Shown here: positions 31,919-41,452 of the stretch, piece after piece | Position numbering within the stretch: position 1 is the stretch's first letter | Layout: the number at the start of each line of letters is the position of its first letter | DNA from: Ustilago trichophora | Lineage: Eukaryota > Basidiomycota > Ustilaginomycetes > Ustilaginales > Ustilaginaceae | Length of the DNA: 64,000 bases | NCBI GenBank assembly: GCA_900323505.1 | Contig: OOIN01000007.1 | Span: 1,364,001 to 1,428,000, forward strand | Direction of reading: 5' to 3' | The notes under the pieces: model-generated | Database searches by the model: none | What the model was told of the DNA's origin: nothing | Seen by the model: the letters and a program-made list of their open reading frames with translations, nothing else | Made by a program: the position numbers and the translations under genes

Positions 31919-33082
31919 ATGCAAGTCAAAAACATCTCGAATTCTGGCAAAAAGCACGCAGAAGAGATAGCGCTTTTCTTCGCCGCTACTCAACGGAGGC
32001 TAAGCACAAACCTGCATCCTGTCTCATTTTTGTTGATACTTGCTCAGTTAGACGAGAGACACTTTCATGCCGACACAGGCCTTACAAAACAGCAATTCAA
32101 ATTGATACATCATGCATTGAAGCTTCCGGACCCGGTGCGAACGCATGTGCAAGACTGTGTTGATTCGAAGACCGCCCTTTTCATGCTGTGTGCCTGGCTA
32201 CGGAATCAAACGCTGCGTTCGCTCGAAGGCCAATATGGATGGTCACACAGTCGTATAAGCCGTGTAGTGCGTTACATGAGCGACTGGATATACAAACGGT
32301 GGGGACATCTTCTCGACATCCAGAGCTCACGACATCAAGTGGCATCGCCGCGGCGGCTTGCATATTACGCCGCCGCCATCGAGCGGAAGTTTGGATTGCC
32401 ACGGATCTGGGGTGCAATCGATGGTACCGTTCGGCCTATTGCAAGGCCGATGGTTCAGGAAGAGCTTGTATATAACGGTCACAAACGATTACATGCTCTC
32501 AAATATCAATTCATTGCACTCCCAGATGGTATGGTGTTCTGTTCCGTTCCGTTTGTTGGTCGCCGTCATGATGCATGGATAGTCGCCGAGACGAAGCTTG
32601 TGCAATGGGCTGAACAACATGCCAAGAACGAGGACGGCGAGCAACTGTATTTGTTCGGCGATCAAGCATATGGTGTTTCACAGGCCATTCTCACCAAATT
32701 CCGGGGGAACATCATATCTTCGTATCAAGCAGACTTCAATTACATCATGAGCAAGTATAGAGTACAAGTGGAATGGGCGATTGGAATGATACCGGCGCAA
32801 TGGCCGCGTTTCAGCGTCAAGAGACAGCAGAAGACCGGCGCAAGTCCGGTTGGACAGGATTGGATGGTAGCGGTGTTGCTGTTCAATGCCAAGACTTGCA
32901 TCGTTGGCAATCAGATAAGCAAGCACATGGGTTGCAATCCGCCGGAGTTGCACGAGTACTTCACCAGTACTCGTATCAGGAGAACTTGGGTTTCCCCAGA
33001 TCCGGAGCTCAACGGAAGCGGGGTAAACTCACAGGCTGCAGCAGATAACGAAGAAGAGACTTTAGTGGAGCATGTACTATGA
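31919..33082 (+). CDS. PIF/Harbinger-like DDE nuclease (HARBI1-like transposase)
   Basis: 387 aa from the first in-frame ATG at 31919. The frame is open further upstream to about 31787 without an ATG. An N-terminal helical part (about residues 40-120, with a helix-turn-helix-like segment around WSHSRISRVVRYM) precedes a DDE_Tnp_4 domain. Candidate catalytic residues are all present: D168 in WGAIDGT, D248 in FGDQAYG and E285 in VEWAIG. Other family marks are YNGHKRLHALKYQ and VGRRHDAWI. No stop or frameshift interrupts the frame, so the enzyme could be active or domesticated. It converges on the Myb/SANT-like gene, leaving 29 bp between stops, the usual two-gene content of Harbinger elements. 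Confidence 0.9.
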   Translation: MQVKNISNSGKKHAEEIALFFAATQRRLSTNLHPVSFLLILAQLDERHFHADTGLTKQQFKLIHHALKLPDPVRTHVQDCVDSKTALFMLCAWLRNQTLRSLEGQYGWSHSRISRVVRYMSDWIYKRWGHLLDIQSSRHQVASPRRLAYYAAAIERKFGLPRIWGAIDGTVRPIARPMVQEELVYNGHKRLHALKYQFIALPDGMVFCSVPFVGRRHDAWIVAETKLVQWAEQHAKNEDGEQLYLFGDQAYGVSQAILTKFRGNIISSYQADFNYIMSKYRVQVEWAIGMIPAQWPRFSVKRQQKTGASPVGQDWMVAVLLFNAKTCIVGNQISKHMGCNPPELHEYFTSTRIRRTWVSPDPELNGSGVNSQAAADNEEETLVEHVL

Positions 33083-33111
33083 TTGCAATGTATATACATG
33101 AACTGCAAATG

Positions 33112-34320
33112 CTATTGAAACCCGCCAAAAGGGCCTGTGCAAGACTGAGAGTGAGACCGAGTACTTTGACGTCGAGAAGGAGTACTTACATCCGATAAGA
33201 TAGAAGCACTACGATAGCGCTCGGCCTGTGGCGTGCTTTCTTGACTGATGGTGGACAGAGTTGGGCGTACCGATGCCTGTGCACATGGCGGCGGAGGCGG
33301 TGCTGTATTGTTTGCTCCTCCGTGGATACCCTGCACGAGGCCCAAGATTGTTGTCATCATCTGTTGTTGAGAATTGACGATCGTTTGAAGCAGTGCCACC
33401 TGTTCCTTTGCTGCGTCGGCGGCCCGGCAATTGGCGTCAACTTGCTCCTGAAGATAGCCGAGCTGCTTGAGTTGTATTTCCTTCTCAAACTGTCTGAATT
33501 CGATGGTATCCTCAGCAAAGGCCGCAAAAGCATCTGCAGCAGTGCTGCGAGGTCGTTTTCTTGAACGAGCATCACTACCATCGCCAATATCGGACTCCGA
33601 GGCTTGTGAGAAGGACTGTGAAGTTTGGCGCTCGCAAATTGAGGCCATTGATCGTGTTGCTGGGTCTTGTCGTGATTCGCCTGCTATGTGAGCCAGCTCC
33701 TCCCTGTCCTGCTCGCTTTCTGTAGGCCCAGCATGCTGGCGGCGGCCGCGCAAGTTGAAAGTTTCCGATTCTATATACTCATCGAGCATATCACAGACCT
33801 CTGATGACCATTCTGCAGATCCAGTAGCCCTTGTATTGGCATTGTTGCGTTGCTTGTGTGCTTCTACCATCCGATTGAACTTGAGCTTGATACCACGCTC
33901 GCGCCGCTCCGGAAGACCCTCTTGAGAACACATGTGATTGAACTCCTGAACAATAGCTGTCCAGGACCGGCCTCTGTCTGCATTTGTGCGCATGAGATTG
34001 GGATTGTTCGCCAGCACAGACTTGAGAAGAATATCAACGGAGCGGGGATCCCATTGAGGTTGTGTATTGCCCGGGCGATCAGACAGTTGCGAAGGAGCAG
34101 GAGATAAAAGGGTGTCTTGTATTGCAGCTTGAGGAGCTTGTGAACTATGTACATGCATGGTCTGAGAACGAGCCGGGGTTGCAGGCCATGGTACAGAGTC
34201 ATAATCATTTGGAAAGGTCATGCTATTGACCGCGCCGCTTTCTGAGAGCGACATAAGGGACTGTCGGACTGGCGAGGGGAGCCTGTTGAGCTCAAACGGT
34301 GTGTTCAAACAACTGTCCAT
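33112..34320 (-). CDS. Myb/SANT-like DNA-binding protein, Harbinger second ORF
   Basis: 402 aa, one exon. The trihelix or Myb/SANT-like domain covers about residues 89-185. It starts at QWDPRSVDILLKSVLANNP, with conserved Trp at 90 and 120 and a third Trp near 175 (AEWSSEVCDMLDEYI). A Ser-rich linker and a basic stretch (SRKRPRS) follow. A predicted coiled coil at about 265-330 (FEKEIQLKQLGYLQEQV) comes next, then a Ser/Thr/Pro-rich tail. In PIF/Harbinger transposons a Myb-like protein binds the element ends and brings the nuclease to the nucleus; HARBI1 and NAIF1 in vertebrates are the domesticated equivalents. The assignment as partner rests on domain type and adjacency. Confidence 0.83.
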   Translation of the reverse strand: MDSCLNTPFELNRLPSPVRQSLMSLSESGAVNSMTFPNDYDSVPWPATPARSQTMHVHSSQAPQAAIQDTLLSPAPSQLSDRPGNTQPQWDPRSVDILLKSVLANNPNLMRTNADRGRSWTAIVQEFNHMCSQEGLPERRERGIKLKFNRMVEAHKQRNNANTRATGSAEWSSEVCDMLDEYIESETFNLRGRRQHAGPTESEQDREELAHIAGESRQDPATRSMASICERQTSQSFSQASESDIGDGSDARSRKRPRSTAADAFAAFAEDTIEFRQFEKEIQLKQLGYLQEQVDANCRAADAAKEQVALLQTIVNSQQQMMTTILGLVQGIHGGANNTAPPPPPCAQASVRPTLSTISQESTPQAERYRSASILSDVSTPSRRQSTRSHSQSCTGPFGGFQ

Positions 34321-35215
34321 CGTCGTACAAGCCTATGCCGGGGATATGAGAGGTGTAGAAGCCGAAATGAAGTCAGAAAGTGTGGGGTAAGGTTAACCCG
34401 AGCAAACAATACATTTCATTCCGGCGACGGACGGAGCGTGCCTGATCGTGACGAGCACTACTAACACCAGAGAAATCTCACATAATCACTCATATCGGTA
34501 TACCGGATCACAAATCGGGCCGAAACGCGCTTATTCAGCATTATCTGCACGTCATGTGAATTTCGTACAAATTTTTTTCAACTTGCGTACTTGAGTCGAA
34601 CAAAGCTCAGTCGTCGTCTCATCCTCCAAACCACCACCATCTCGTCCGTCTCACGCAACCTTGCCGACAGCTTGCGTGAGACGCATACTCTGCGACCAAA
34701 ACCACTCTGTTTGCACCTGGCAACGCTATCAACCCTGATTGCGTCTTGGTGTGGGTTACACCTGTACAATCTGTTGCATCGCATCAGATTGATCATGGTG
34801 TAGCACGTCTCTGAATGCAGGTACTAGACTACTGTACATCACAATGTCGACTTGCCAAGCAAGCTTCATCTCTTACAAGCTCGAAAACCCTTGCCCTTTC
34901 TATCTTCGTTGTTGAATTATCCAGATCGACACTTGCCCTTCAAGAGGCGACACCGACACCCACCCAACCAACCTCAAGTCATGCTGAATCTCCTTCGCTC
35001 TCTTCCAACAGCACAATCACAGTCAATCACATCGTAAAAATAAAAAAAAGGAAAGATCCGCTTCGAGGGTGGCTTCATGACGGATTCTTCCTTTTTTTCC
35101 GACATGAATCACAGTCAATCCCACACAAAGCACACAAGCGCATCATCAATTTTGATAAAACGAGTGTAAAGATTAAAGCATCCTTTTTTTTTTTTTCGAC
35201 AAAACATCGTCCATC
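34321..35215. other. Right flank of the Harbinger-like pair
   Basis: No gene is recognised. The stretch holds the inverted copy of the 10-mer (34405-34414), a palindrome CGGTATACCG at 34496-34505, a 9-bp-stem hairpin CTCACGCAA/TTGCGTGAG at about 34651-34681, a TACTGTAC motif at 34830-34837 and a T-rich run near 35184-35197. A short ORF at 34815-35369 has no family features. Confidence 0.45.
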
Positions 35216-38200
35216 TCAAGCCCTCCACAGCCTAAATCCATGGATGGTAGATCGAACGACCTCATCACCGGGATCCTCGGGGAACATGGGTTCGCGGAAC
35301 CACTCGCCCAACTTTTCAAACTTCCAACCTTTGACTTCGGCCATATCGAAGAACTGCATGTCCTTATAAGCCAGGTGAGGTCGATGATGGGTAAAGAAGA
35401 CGAGCACGCAAGGGGTTGTCATTTGGCCTTCCATCTCTTCGCCGGTCGAGTCGGCGAGGCATGACTCGCACGTCTCGAGCAGGGCTGGGTGGGCTTGGTG
35501 GTTGAAGACAAGGTCGGAAAGGAGAATGAGGTCGAACTTTCCTGGATTGCCTTGGTCGTCGGCAAGCTTGGAAAGGAGGGAGGAAGGGTCTCGACCCCAG
35601 ATGTAGCCCTCGACGAAGGACTTGCCTGGACCTCGGAGCGGCGAAGAGTCGTCCTGGCAGTTGAGCACGACGTTCTTGGTAAGATTGTCGATGAGGGCCT
35701 TATCAGGGTAGTCGGTTGCCACAACGTGGGAAGCGGATGCCCAGTTGCAGACAATACTTGGCAAACCAGCGGCGGCTCCGAGCTCCAAAACGCGCTTGCC
35801 TTTGGTCAACGTGAGAGCGTGGGCACAGAGGAAGTCGGAAAGGATGAAACTGGCGTTCCAGGCAAGATGACCCCATAGCGGATGGTTGCCGACAAGGTTG
35901 AGCGTCACCTTGGACGATGTGCCCGGGAACTCGTAGTACGTCACAGTGGGAGGAGGTGTTTTGGGTCGGAAGTCCTCGGGCTCTTCAAACATGTTGAGCG
36001 CGCCGTCACTGCCGTCGTCGTCGTCGTCGTCGTCGTCATCGCCTGGCTTGTCTGCATTGGCGCCGGTGGCTAGCTCCAGCTCGTCGAGCTTCCTTGACAT
36101 GTCGTTCTCCTCGCTACTCTGGTCGTTGGGGACGTCGGGCATGGGTCCATCTCGATCGCTGCGCCCAGGCGTTCCATTGAGTCCATTGACCTCAGGAGCG
36201 GCTGTGTCGTTGTTATCGTCTGCAGTGCCGTTCACATGGGTGGCAGCTCCAGGCGATACTGCAGCTCCAACGATGGCGGCGGCTGCTCCAGTGGCAGCGG
36301 CTGCACCGGCAACGGCGGGAATGGATGGTGTCGCTTCAGCACTTGCTTCCGCAGGCTTGTCAGTAGCGACTTCCGTCTGCGCCTCGCTGGGAGGGGAAGA
36401 GGTGGCATGTCCGTTCGCCTCGGTGGAGCTGTTCGCCGTGTGAGGTGCAGTGGACGAGACAATTGAGTCGCGATTGGCACGGGCGGGGCTCTTGGGAGTC
36501 AAAACCGGCGCGGGTCGAGCCGTAAGGTAGTTGGAGCGGCCAGACGAACCATGGTTGGTCGAGGAAGCAGCTCGCGGACGGAGCGGGAAAGAGCCGCGAT
36601 CGCCATCAATGGTCTCGACCTCCTCGGATGGACGGAGATCTCCGTTGACATCGCGTGCATGTCCGTGACCAACACTGGAGGCGACTGCATTGTGATGGCC
36701 GATGCTGGAGGGCGCGGCATCGTGACGGTGGCTGCCTACGGAAGAGGAAGACAGTCGGCGCTGCTCGCGCTCGCGCTCGAATGTGGTCGATCGGCGTCCC
36801 TCGAGCTGAGTGAGGGTAGATTCGAGCTGTTGCTGGATCTTTGCAATCTGATCGGTCACGGCAGTGGTTCGCTTTTGGATCTCGTTGTTCATCTGCTCAT
36901 CTGGGAAGTGGTTGTGCGCAGACGTGTTGCCAGCACCATTGAGACCGTTGGCATGAGCATCCTCGGAAGGAGCAATGGATGCCTTCCTAAGCTGACTATT
37001 GGTGCGAGGCTGACCCATCGAAATGCGTTGCTCGGCTAGTGCACGAGACTTCATGATGTGCATCTCCGTGTTGTGGCTCATGTCGCTGCCAGCGGGGGAG
37101 AAGGCGCCATCGCTTCGGCCAAAGTTCTGAGTCATGTTTTGGAGGTTGCTGAGCGAGGCCACGCCAAACTCGTCGGCACCGGAACTGCTGAGAACGTTGC
37201 GGATCTCGTCCATCATGGCTTCGCGCTCGGATTCGAGATTCTCCATGGCGGTTCGCATGCGCAGCAGCTCGGCCTGCGCCTTCTCGCGTGCCGTCTCGGT
37301 GTCGCGGAGCTGGATTTGCGCCTGAACGTACTCCATATCCCTCTGCTGTAACGTGGAGCTGAGCCTTCTGGACTCCCTGCGCTCCTTGTCGAGCTTGGAG
37401 CGGAGATCACCTGCCTCACGAGTAAGTCGGTCAACGAGCTGCTGGATCTTGTCAAATTGCTGGCGCCACATCTCGCCCTCGCTCATGAGAAAGGCAAGAC
37501 GCTTGTTGAGCCTGCCAATCTTGTTCTCAAGGCCGTCTCGGGCATCGACGAAGGTACTGGCCCTCTTGCGGAGCGCGAGGACAGCAGCGAGCTCGGTTTC
37601 GGAGGCAACGGCCTGTTTCTCGGTGCGGATGCGAAGGAGCTTCTTGAGGAAGCTGGGCTTTGTGCCTTCGTGCAAGACTTGGTCAAAGGCACCCACCAAA
37701 GCGCCCTGGTCCCACCACTGCGGGCTATCGAGGCGCTCATAGGGAAGATCACGAGAGTCGGACTCGACCTTGCTGAGAGGGCGGAAGCGGCCGCTAGGGA
37801 AAGCCTCTACGTATTCGCGTGGGATGATGTAGTCTGCAGAAGAAAAGCCGAGGGCAGCGATCAACTTTCTACGTTTCTTGTCGCGAGCGGCGCCCTTGCT
37901 AGGTGCCTTGAGAGGCGGACGAGGGCAGTTAACAAAGTTGATGTCGAGATCGACGATGCAGACCTCCTTGGGGGGCTTGATGATGCTACGCAACTCGGTG
38001 TTGATGGCGATGAGCCAAGAGCCTGGGTCTTCAAGGTAGATTCGGACGTCTCTTGCGTGGCAGTTCTGGTGGGCGACGCCCTTCCAGCCGCAAAGCTCGA
38101 CGAGATACTTGATGGTCTCGACGGCCATGCCCATCAAGGCAGGATGACGCGACATGAAGAGAACGCGGCCTGCCGGTGCGAGAGCGATTTCGCAGATGGT

Positions 38201-39586
38201 GAGGACATTGTCGATGGAAAGCGTTTTGAAGAGGGGCCACATGGAAAAGTCGATGCCAAGCAAGCCTCGACCCCAGTCGAGTGCGCCGGGGAAGGTGCAG
38301 ACAAACGAGAGGTCCTCGTCAGGAGACTGAAGTCGGAAAGTCTCACCGATGCGGGGGGCAGGGTGACGGAGGATGGCGGCCATGAGCTTGTTATGCATTT
38401 CGATGTTGCGGCTGTACTTGAACCAAGCGGCCTTGTTCCAGTCTCCGAGAAGGTTGTAGATGGGGTATCGGGAGACGATGCAGATGGCGTAGGGCATAAA
38501 GAAGGCGTTGTTGTCTGGAAGCAAAGAGTGGCCCAATGCGCTGGTGGCTTCAAAGTCGTCCTCGATCTCTTCGCCTTCGTTGTTGACGCTTTTGTTGACA
38601 CCGCTGCGACCACTGGCGCGGACCTTGGCAAGACGACTCAGCTCCTTGCGGATGGCCTTTGCTCGTTTCTCGTCAGCGGCGCTCCAGACGGTGAGTACGG
38701 AGCCATAGAAGGTGGCCACGCCCGGGGTGTCCTCACCCGAGCCGCCAGCACCGGCAGGCAGACGAGACGAGACGGCTTCGAGACCGAAACCTTCGCCGAC
38801 AGCCGAAAAGGAGCGAGTGTTGTGAACGTTGGCGGCGCTGAGGGAGAAAGGAGCGCTGGCCTTGCGCACGTCTGTGGATGGACGAGCAGCTCCACCGGAA
38901 GCGGAAGAGTTTACGGTGGGTACGCTGAAGGAGAAGGTGTGCGAGGTGGAAGAAGGAGGAAAGTTGATGGGACCAGAAGAGATCTCGATCTCGCGTGTGA
39001 AGGAGAGCTTGAGCGCCTTGGAGAGGACACGAGCGGTTTCGGCTCTCTCTATGCCGCCACGGCCATCGGCCATCTCGATGAATTTGGGGTTGGAAGCGCC
39101 CTTCTTGTCGGAGCCCCATGCGCTGGTCTTTGCGTCTTTCTTGTCCGAGATGCTACCTGGAGAGAGGGGAGTTTTGAGGCCTTCATCGACGGGGTTGACG
39201 GGTGGGCAGATGGAGCAGCCGAGGACTTCGGGACGCCAAAAGCGACCTACGGCGCTTTCGATATGATGTACGCCGTTGGTGCAATCATCCTCTGCAGCGG
39301 TCCAGACGGAAGGGTCCTTGGGGAGGCCGAACACGGCGTAGAGCTGGGCAATGTTGTTGCCATCGGTGGACTTGGCTACAGAAGTGGTGGAGAGGTTGGA
39401 TGTACGGGCATTGCTCGACCTGGGGCCTGGATTGCTGTTAAACTTGCGATGGGCGCTCTTTGGAGTACGTGCGCCTGATCTACCACCGTCGGCACTCTTG
39501 AGTGAAAGATTGGAGAGGGAAAACTTGCCGCCCAGGCCAGCGCCGCGGCTGGTGGAGCGACTTGGCCCGGCGTCTGCACTAGGCAT
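35216..39586 (-). CDS. DENN-domain protein fused in frame to an EFM7/NNT1-like methyltransferase
   Basis: One uninterrupted frame of 1456 aa from the ATG at 39586; a further 70 open codons upstream look like UTR. Residues about 78-290 form a uDENN-like part and 430-590 a cDENN/dDENN part, with DFSMWPLFKTLSIDNVLTI and the GRVLFMSRHPALM strand. DENN proteins are mostly Rab GEFs. A coiled coil spans about 675-800. A Ser/Ala/Thr-rich linker with a final poly-Asp run reaches about 1190. Residues 1195-1456 match the whole length of yeast Efm7: FEEPEDFRP at the start, GNHPLWGHLAWN, the SAM motif VLELGAAAGLP near 1266, LLSDLVFNH and the FTHHRPH strand. Efm7 methylates the N-terminal Gly2/Lys3 region of eEF1A. 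Met codons at 36100 and near 36140 could start a separate methyltransferase, so two products cannot be excluded. Confidence 0.85.
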   Translation of the reverse strand: MPSADAGPSRSTSRGAGLGGKFSLSNLSLKSADGGRSGARTPKSAHRKFNSNPGPRSSNARTSNLSTTSVAKSTDGNNIAQLYAVFGLPKDPSVWTAAEDDCTNGVHHIESAVGRFWRPEVLGCSICPPVNPVDEGLKTPLSPGSISDKKDAKTSAWGSDKKGASNPKFIEMADGRGGIERAETARVLSKALKLSFTREIEISSGPINFPPSSTSHTFSFSVPTVNSSASGGAARPSTDVRKASAPFSLSAANVHNTRSFSAVGEGFGLEAVSSRLPAGAGGSGEDTPGVATFYGSVLTVWSAADEKRAKAIRKELSRLAKVRASGRSGVNKSVNNEGEEIEDDFEATSALGHSLLPDNNAFFMPYAICIVSRYPIYNLLGDWNKAAWFKYSRNIEMHNKLMAAILRHPAPRIGETFRLQSPDEDLSFVCTFPGALDWGRGLLGIDFSMWPLFKTLSIDNVLTICEIALAPAGRVLFMSRHPALMGMAVETIKYLVELCGWKGVAHQNCHARDVRIYLEDPGSWLIAINTELRSIIKPPKEVCIVDLDINFVNCPRPPLKAPSKGAARDKKRRKLIAALGFSSADYIIPREYVEAFPSGRFRPLSKVESDSRDLPYERLDSPQWWDQGALVGAFDQVLHEGTKPSFLKKLLRIRTEKQAVASETELAAVLALRKRASTFVDARDGLENKIGRLNKRLAFLMSEGEMWRQQFDKIQQLVDRLTREAGDLRSKLDKERRESRRLSSTLQQRDMEYVQAQIQLRDTETAREKAQAELLRMRTAMENLESEREAMMDEIRNVLSSSGADEFGVASLSNLQNMTQNFGRSDGAFSPAGSDMSHNTEMHIMKSRALAEQRISMGQPRTNSQLRKASIAPSEDAHANGLNGAGNTSAHNHFPDEQMNNEIQKRTTAVTDQIAKIQQQLESTLTQLEGRRSTTFEREREQRRLSSSSVGSHRHDAAPSSIGHHNAVASSVGHGHARDVNGDLRPSEEVETIDGDRGSFPLRPRAASSTNHGSSGRSNYLTARPAPVLTPKSPARANRDSIVSSTAPHTANSSTEANGHATSSPPSEAQTEVATDKPAEASAEATPSIPAVAGAAAATGAAAAIVGAAVSPGAATHVNGTADDNNDTAAPEVNGLNGTPGRSDRDGPMPDVPNDQSSEENDMSRKLDELELATGANADKPGDDDDDDDDDGSDGALNMFEEPEDFRPKTPPPTVTYYEFPGTSSKVTLNLVGNHPLWGHLAWNASFILSDFLCAHALTLTKGKRVLELGAAAGLPSIVCNWASASHVVATDYPDKALIDNLTKNVVLNCQDDSSPLRGPGKSFVEGYIWGRDPSSLLSKLADDQGNPGKFDLILLSDLVFNHQAHPALLETCESCLADSTGEEMEGQMTTPCVLVFFTHHRPHLAYKDMQFFDMAEVKGWKFEKLGEWFREPMFPEDPGDEVVRSTIHGFRLWRA
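36004..36100 (-). other. Junction between DENN linker and EFM7-like domain, with poly-Asp coding GTC repeat
   Basis: This short stretch of the fused frame runs from an internal Met codon (36100-36098, context NDMSRKLDELELA) to the first residues conserved with Efm7 (36004). A run of nine Asp codons lies between about 36014 and 36046. No stop codon or obvious intron signal separates the two halves. Confidence 0.6.
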
Positions 39587-41452
39587 TAGGGGTATGAAGT
39601 GGGGTTGCTGTACGAGCAAGCCGTAAAGATATGTGACCTGGGATGATTGGACAGTGTTGAGGAGGGATGGTTGATAAAAGCCTGTGCCGGATGCTGTCGT
39701 CCAGATGGTTGACAATGGAAAGCTTGAGCACAGGAGAAAGTGATGGTTGAGGGGATGGTCGCAAGCAGGTGAGGAGATGACCAAACGTTGGCACACAAGA
39801 GGTGCGACGAAGGATGATGGTGGGGAGGGGGAAGGAAAATGCCGATGTGGATGCTCAACAACCAGCCAACAAGTTCCCGGACGGGATCAGAGCAGCGTCC
39901 CAGAAGGATTGGGAATGTGACTGAGTTGGTGATAGTGACAAAAGGCAGAATCTAGCAGAATGGCACCGGAGCATCTTGGCAGCACGGCAGCATGGCAGCA
40001 TGGCACGGACGGTCCGACGGATACAGTATCGAGGCTCAAAAAAAAAATCCACAACACCAAGCCTCTCTCAATGAACACGGGAAAGAAATGGGCTTCTAAC
40101 TTAGTCCGAAAGAGAAAAAGAAGAAGAAAAGAAAAGGGGAAAAAAATTGTCTAGACAAGACAGGGTTCAAAGCCAAAAGAAAAATGGAAAGAGAATTCCA
40201 AGATTCATGGTCTCGGCTGATCCGCCTCTTGCAGTTTGGATGCAGCACAGTTTGACCGCGCAACCGCTCATCGTACTGTACGCAAGCGATTCTCAATATC
40301 AGCTTCACCTCCATCTATTCCATAAAGGTAACTGAGAGTATTCAGCATCGTTGGCCGCCGAGCCGGTTGCTTTTGTTTCTCGGTTACAAACCGAACTGCA
40401 ACACCACGCAGTCCCTCTTTTCCACTCTCTCTCTTTCGCTACACAAACTGATCCGCCACGTTGGAAGATGTGACAAAGCCTCTTCATGCGTTCCGGCACC
40501 GGCTCCCCGCCATGTGATGACCTAGTTCGTGGCTGGGCAAGCATCGGTCATCTCTTCTTTTCCTGCTCATTTGCTGCCACTATACTACCGAATTGACCGC
40601 TTTCCCAGCCTCTTGGCGCCGGCTTCTTCAGATGCGAATAGTATCACGCAGGTATTGGCCTGCGGTAGGTCCATACTCTCCCTTAATTTGAAGCGCCTAG
40701 AGTACAGTACAGTACACGCAATCAATTGTGATACCGAAGCAGCTTTAACTTGTGCATGTGCATGTGAGTCGGCGCGGCTGGAAAGCTCGATGGAAGATCC
40801 ATTACCATCTTCCATACAGACAGACACTGACAAAAACGACACATGCGCTTTGCTAGATGTCTCATCTCGCTCGAGTACAATCCTGCGCCCCTAGCTCGAG
40901 CTCAGTTGATAGGGTGGGACAGATTGGTTTGTGCACGTCGCTAGAATCAAGTCAACCAACCTGCGCCCGTTCCTGAAATTTAGCTTGGCAGCTCCTCGCT
41001 ATTGTCCTTCTGAGTGCACGATGCCAACCATCATCCATTCGGATCGGAATACGCTGCAAAGAGGCTGCTGGAGACCACCTCAACCTGGCATTAAGCTCAT
41101 TTTCAGAATGTTATGTCTCCAAAAAGCACAAATCGCGCTCATTTTTCTTCAATGCTTTGACCTTTGCTTAGTCATCCAAGCCATGCAGCCGCACCAAAAA
41201 ATGCGGAAAATTTTGGGAACTGCACTTCAACTCAGCTTTTGAGGATCTTCCGAGCTAAACTCTTTTTTTTGTGTCTCTCTGATCCTTCCTACTGTATACC
41301 ACCATACTCTCTTTGCATTCGACAACCAAGCTTCTGTCAATGTCCCTATAAGCTCGACAAGATACACGTACTGATACGTACTTCACCATCCCCACCAGCA
41401 TCTCCTTTGCTGTCACGCTGCGGTCTGATACCGCCCGCCGCCCAATCCAACC
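39587..41452. promoter_or_regulatory. 1.9-kb divergent region DENN-EFM7 / MPP10
   Basis: Shared 5' flank of two divergent genes. GTAC-family motifs are at 40274-40281 (TACTGTAC) and 40703-40715 (two overlapping TACAGTAC units). A diverged copy, TACTGTATAC, near 41290 lies about 160 bp before the MPP10 start. Purine-rich runs occur at about 40110-40150. No ORF here is convincing. Confidence 0.45.
40703..40715. repeat. AGTAC tandem array between DENN-EFM7 and MPP10
   Basis: Two TACAGTAC units overlapping with 5-bp period, a member of the dispersed intergenic motif family. Confidence 0.7.

Noticed and set aside
31820..34400. Terminal inverted repeats of the Harbinger-like element (left CCCTAACCCACA against right complement CCTTACCCCACA)
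   Set aside because: The match needs gaps and has no flanking 3-bp target duplication, so it is not better than chance.
37457..39478. 673-codon plus-strand ORF opposite the DENN-EFM7 gene
   Set aside because: It is a shadow of the minus-strand codon bias. Its sequence has no family features, and the opposite strand encodes a clear DENN protein.
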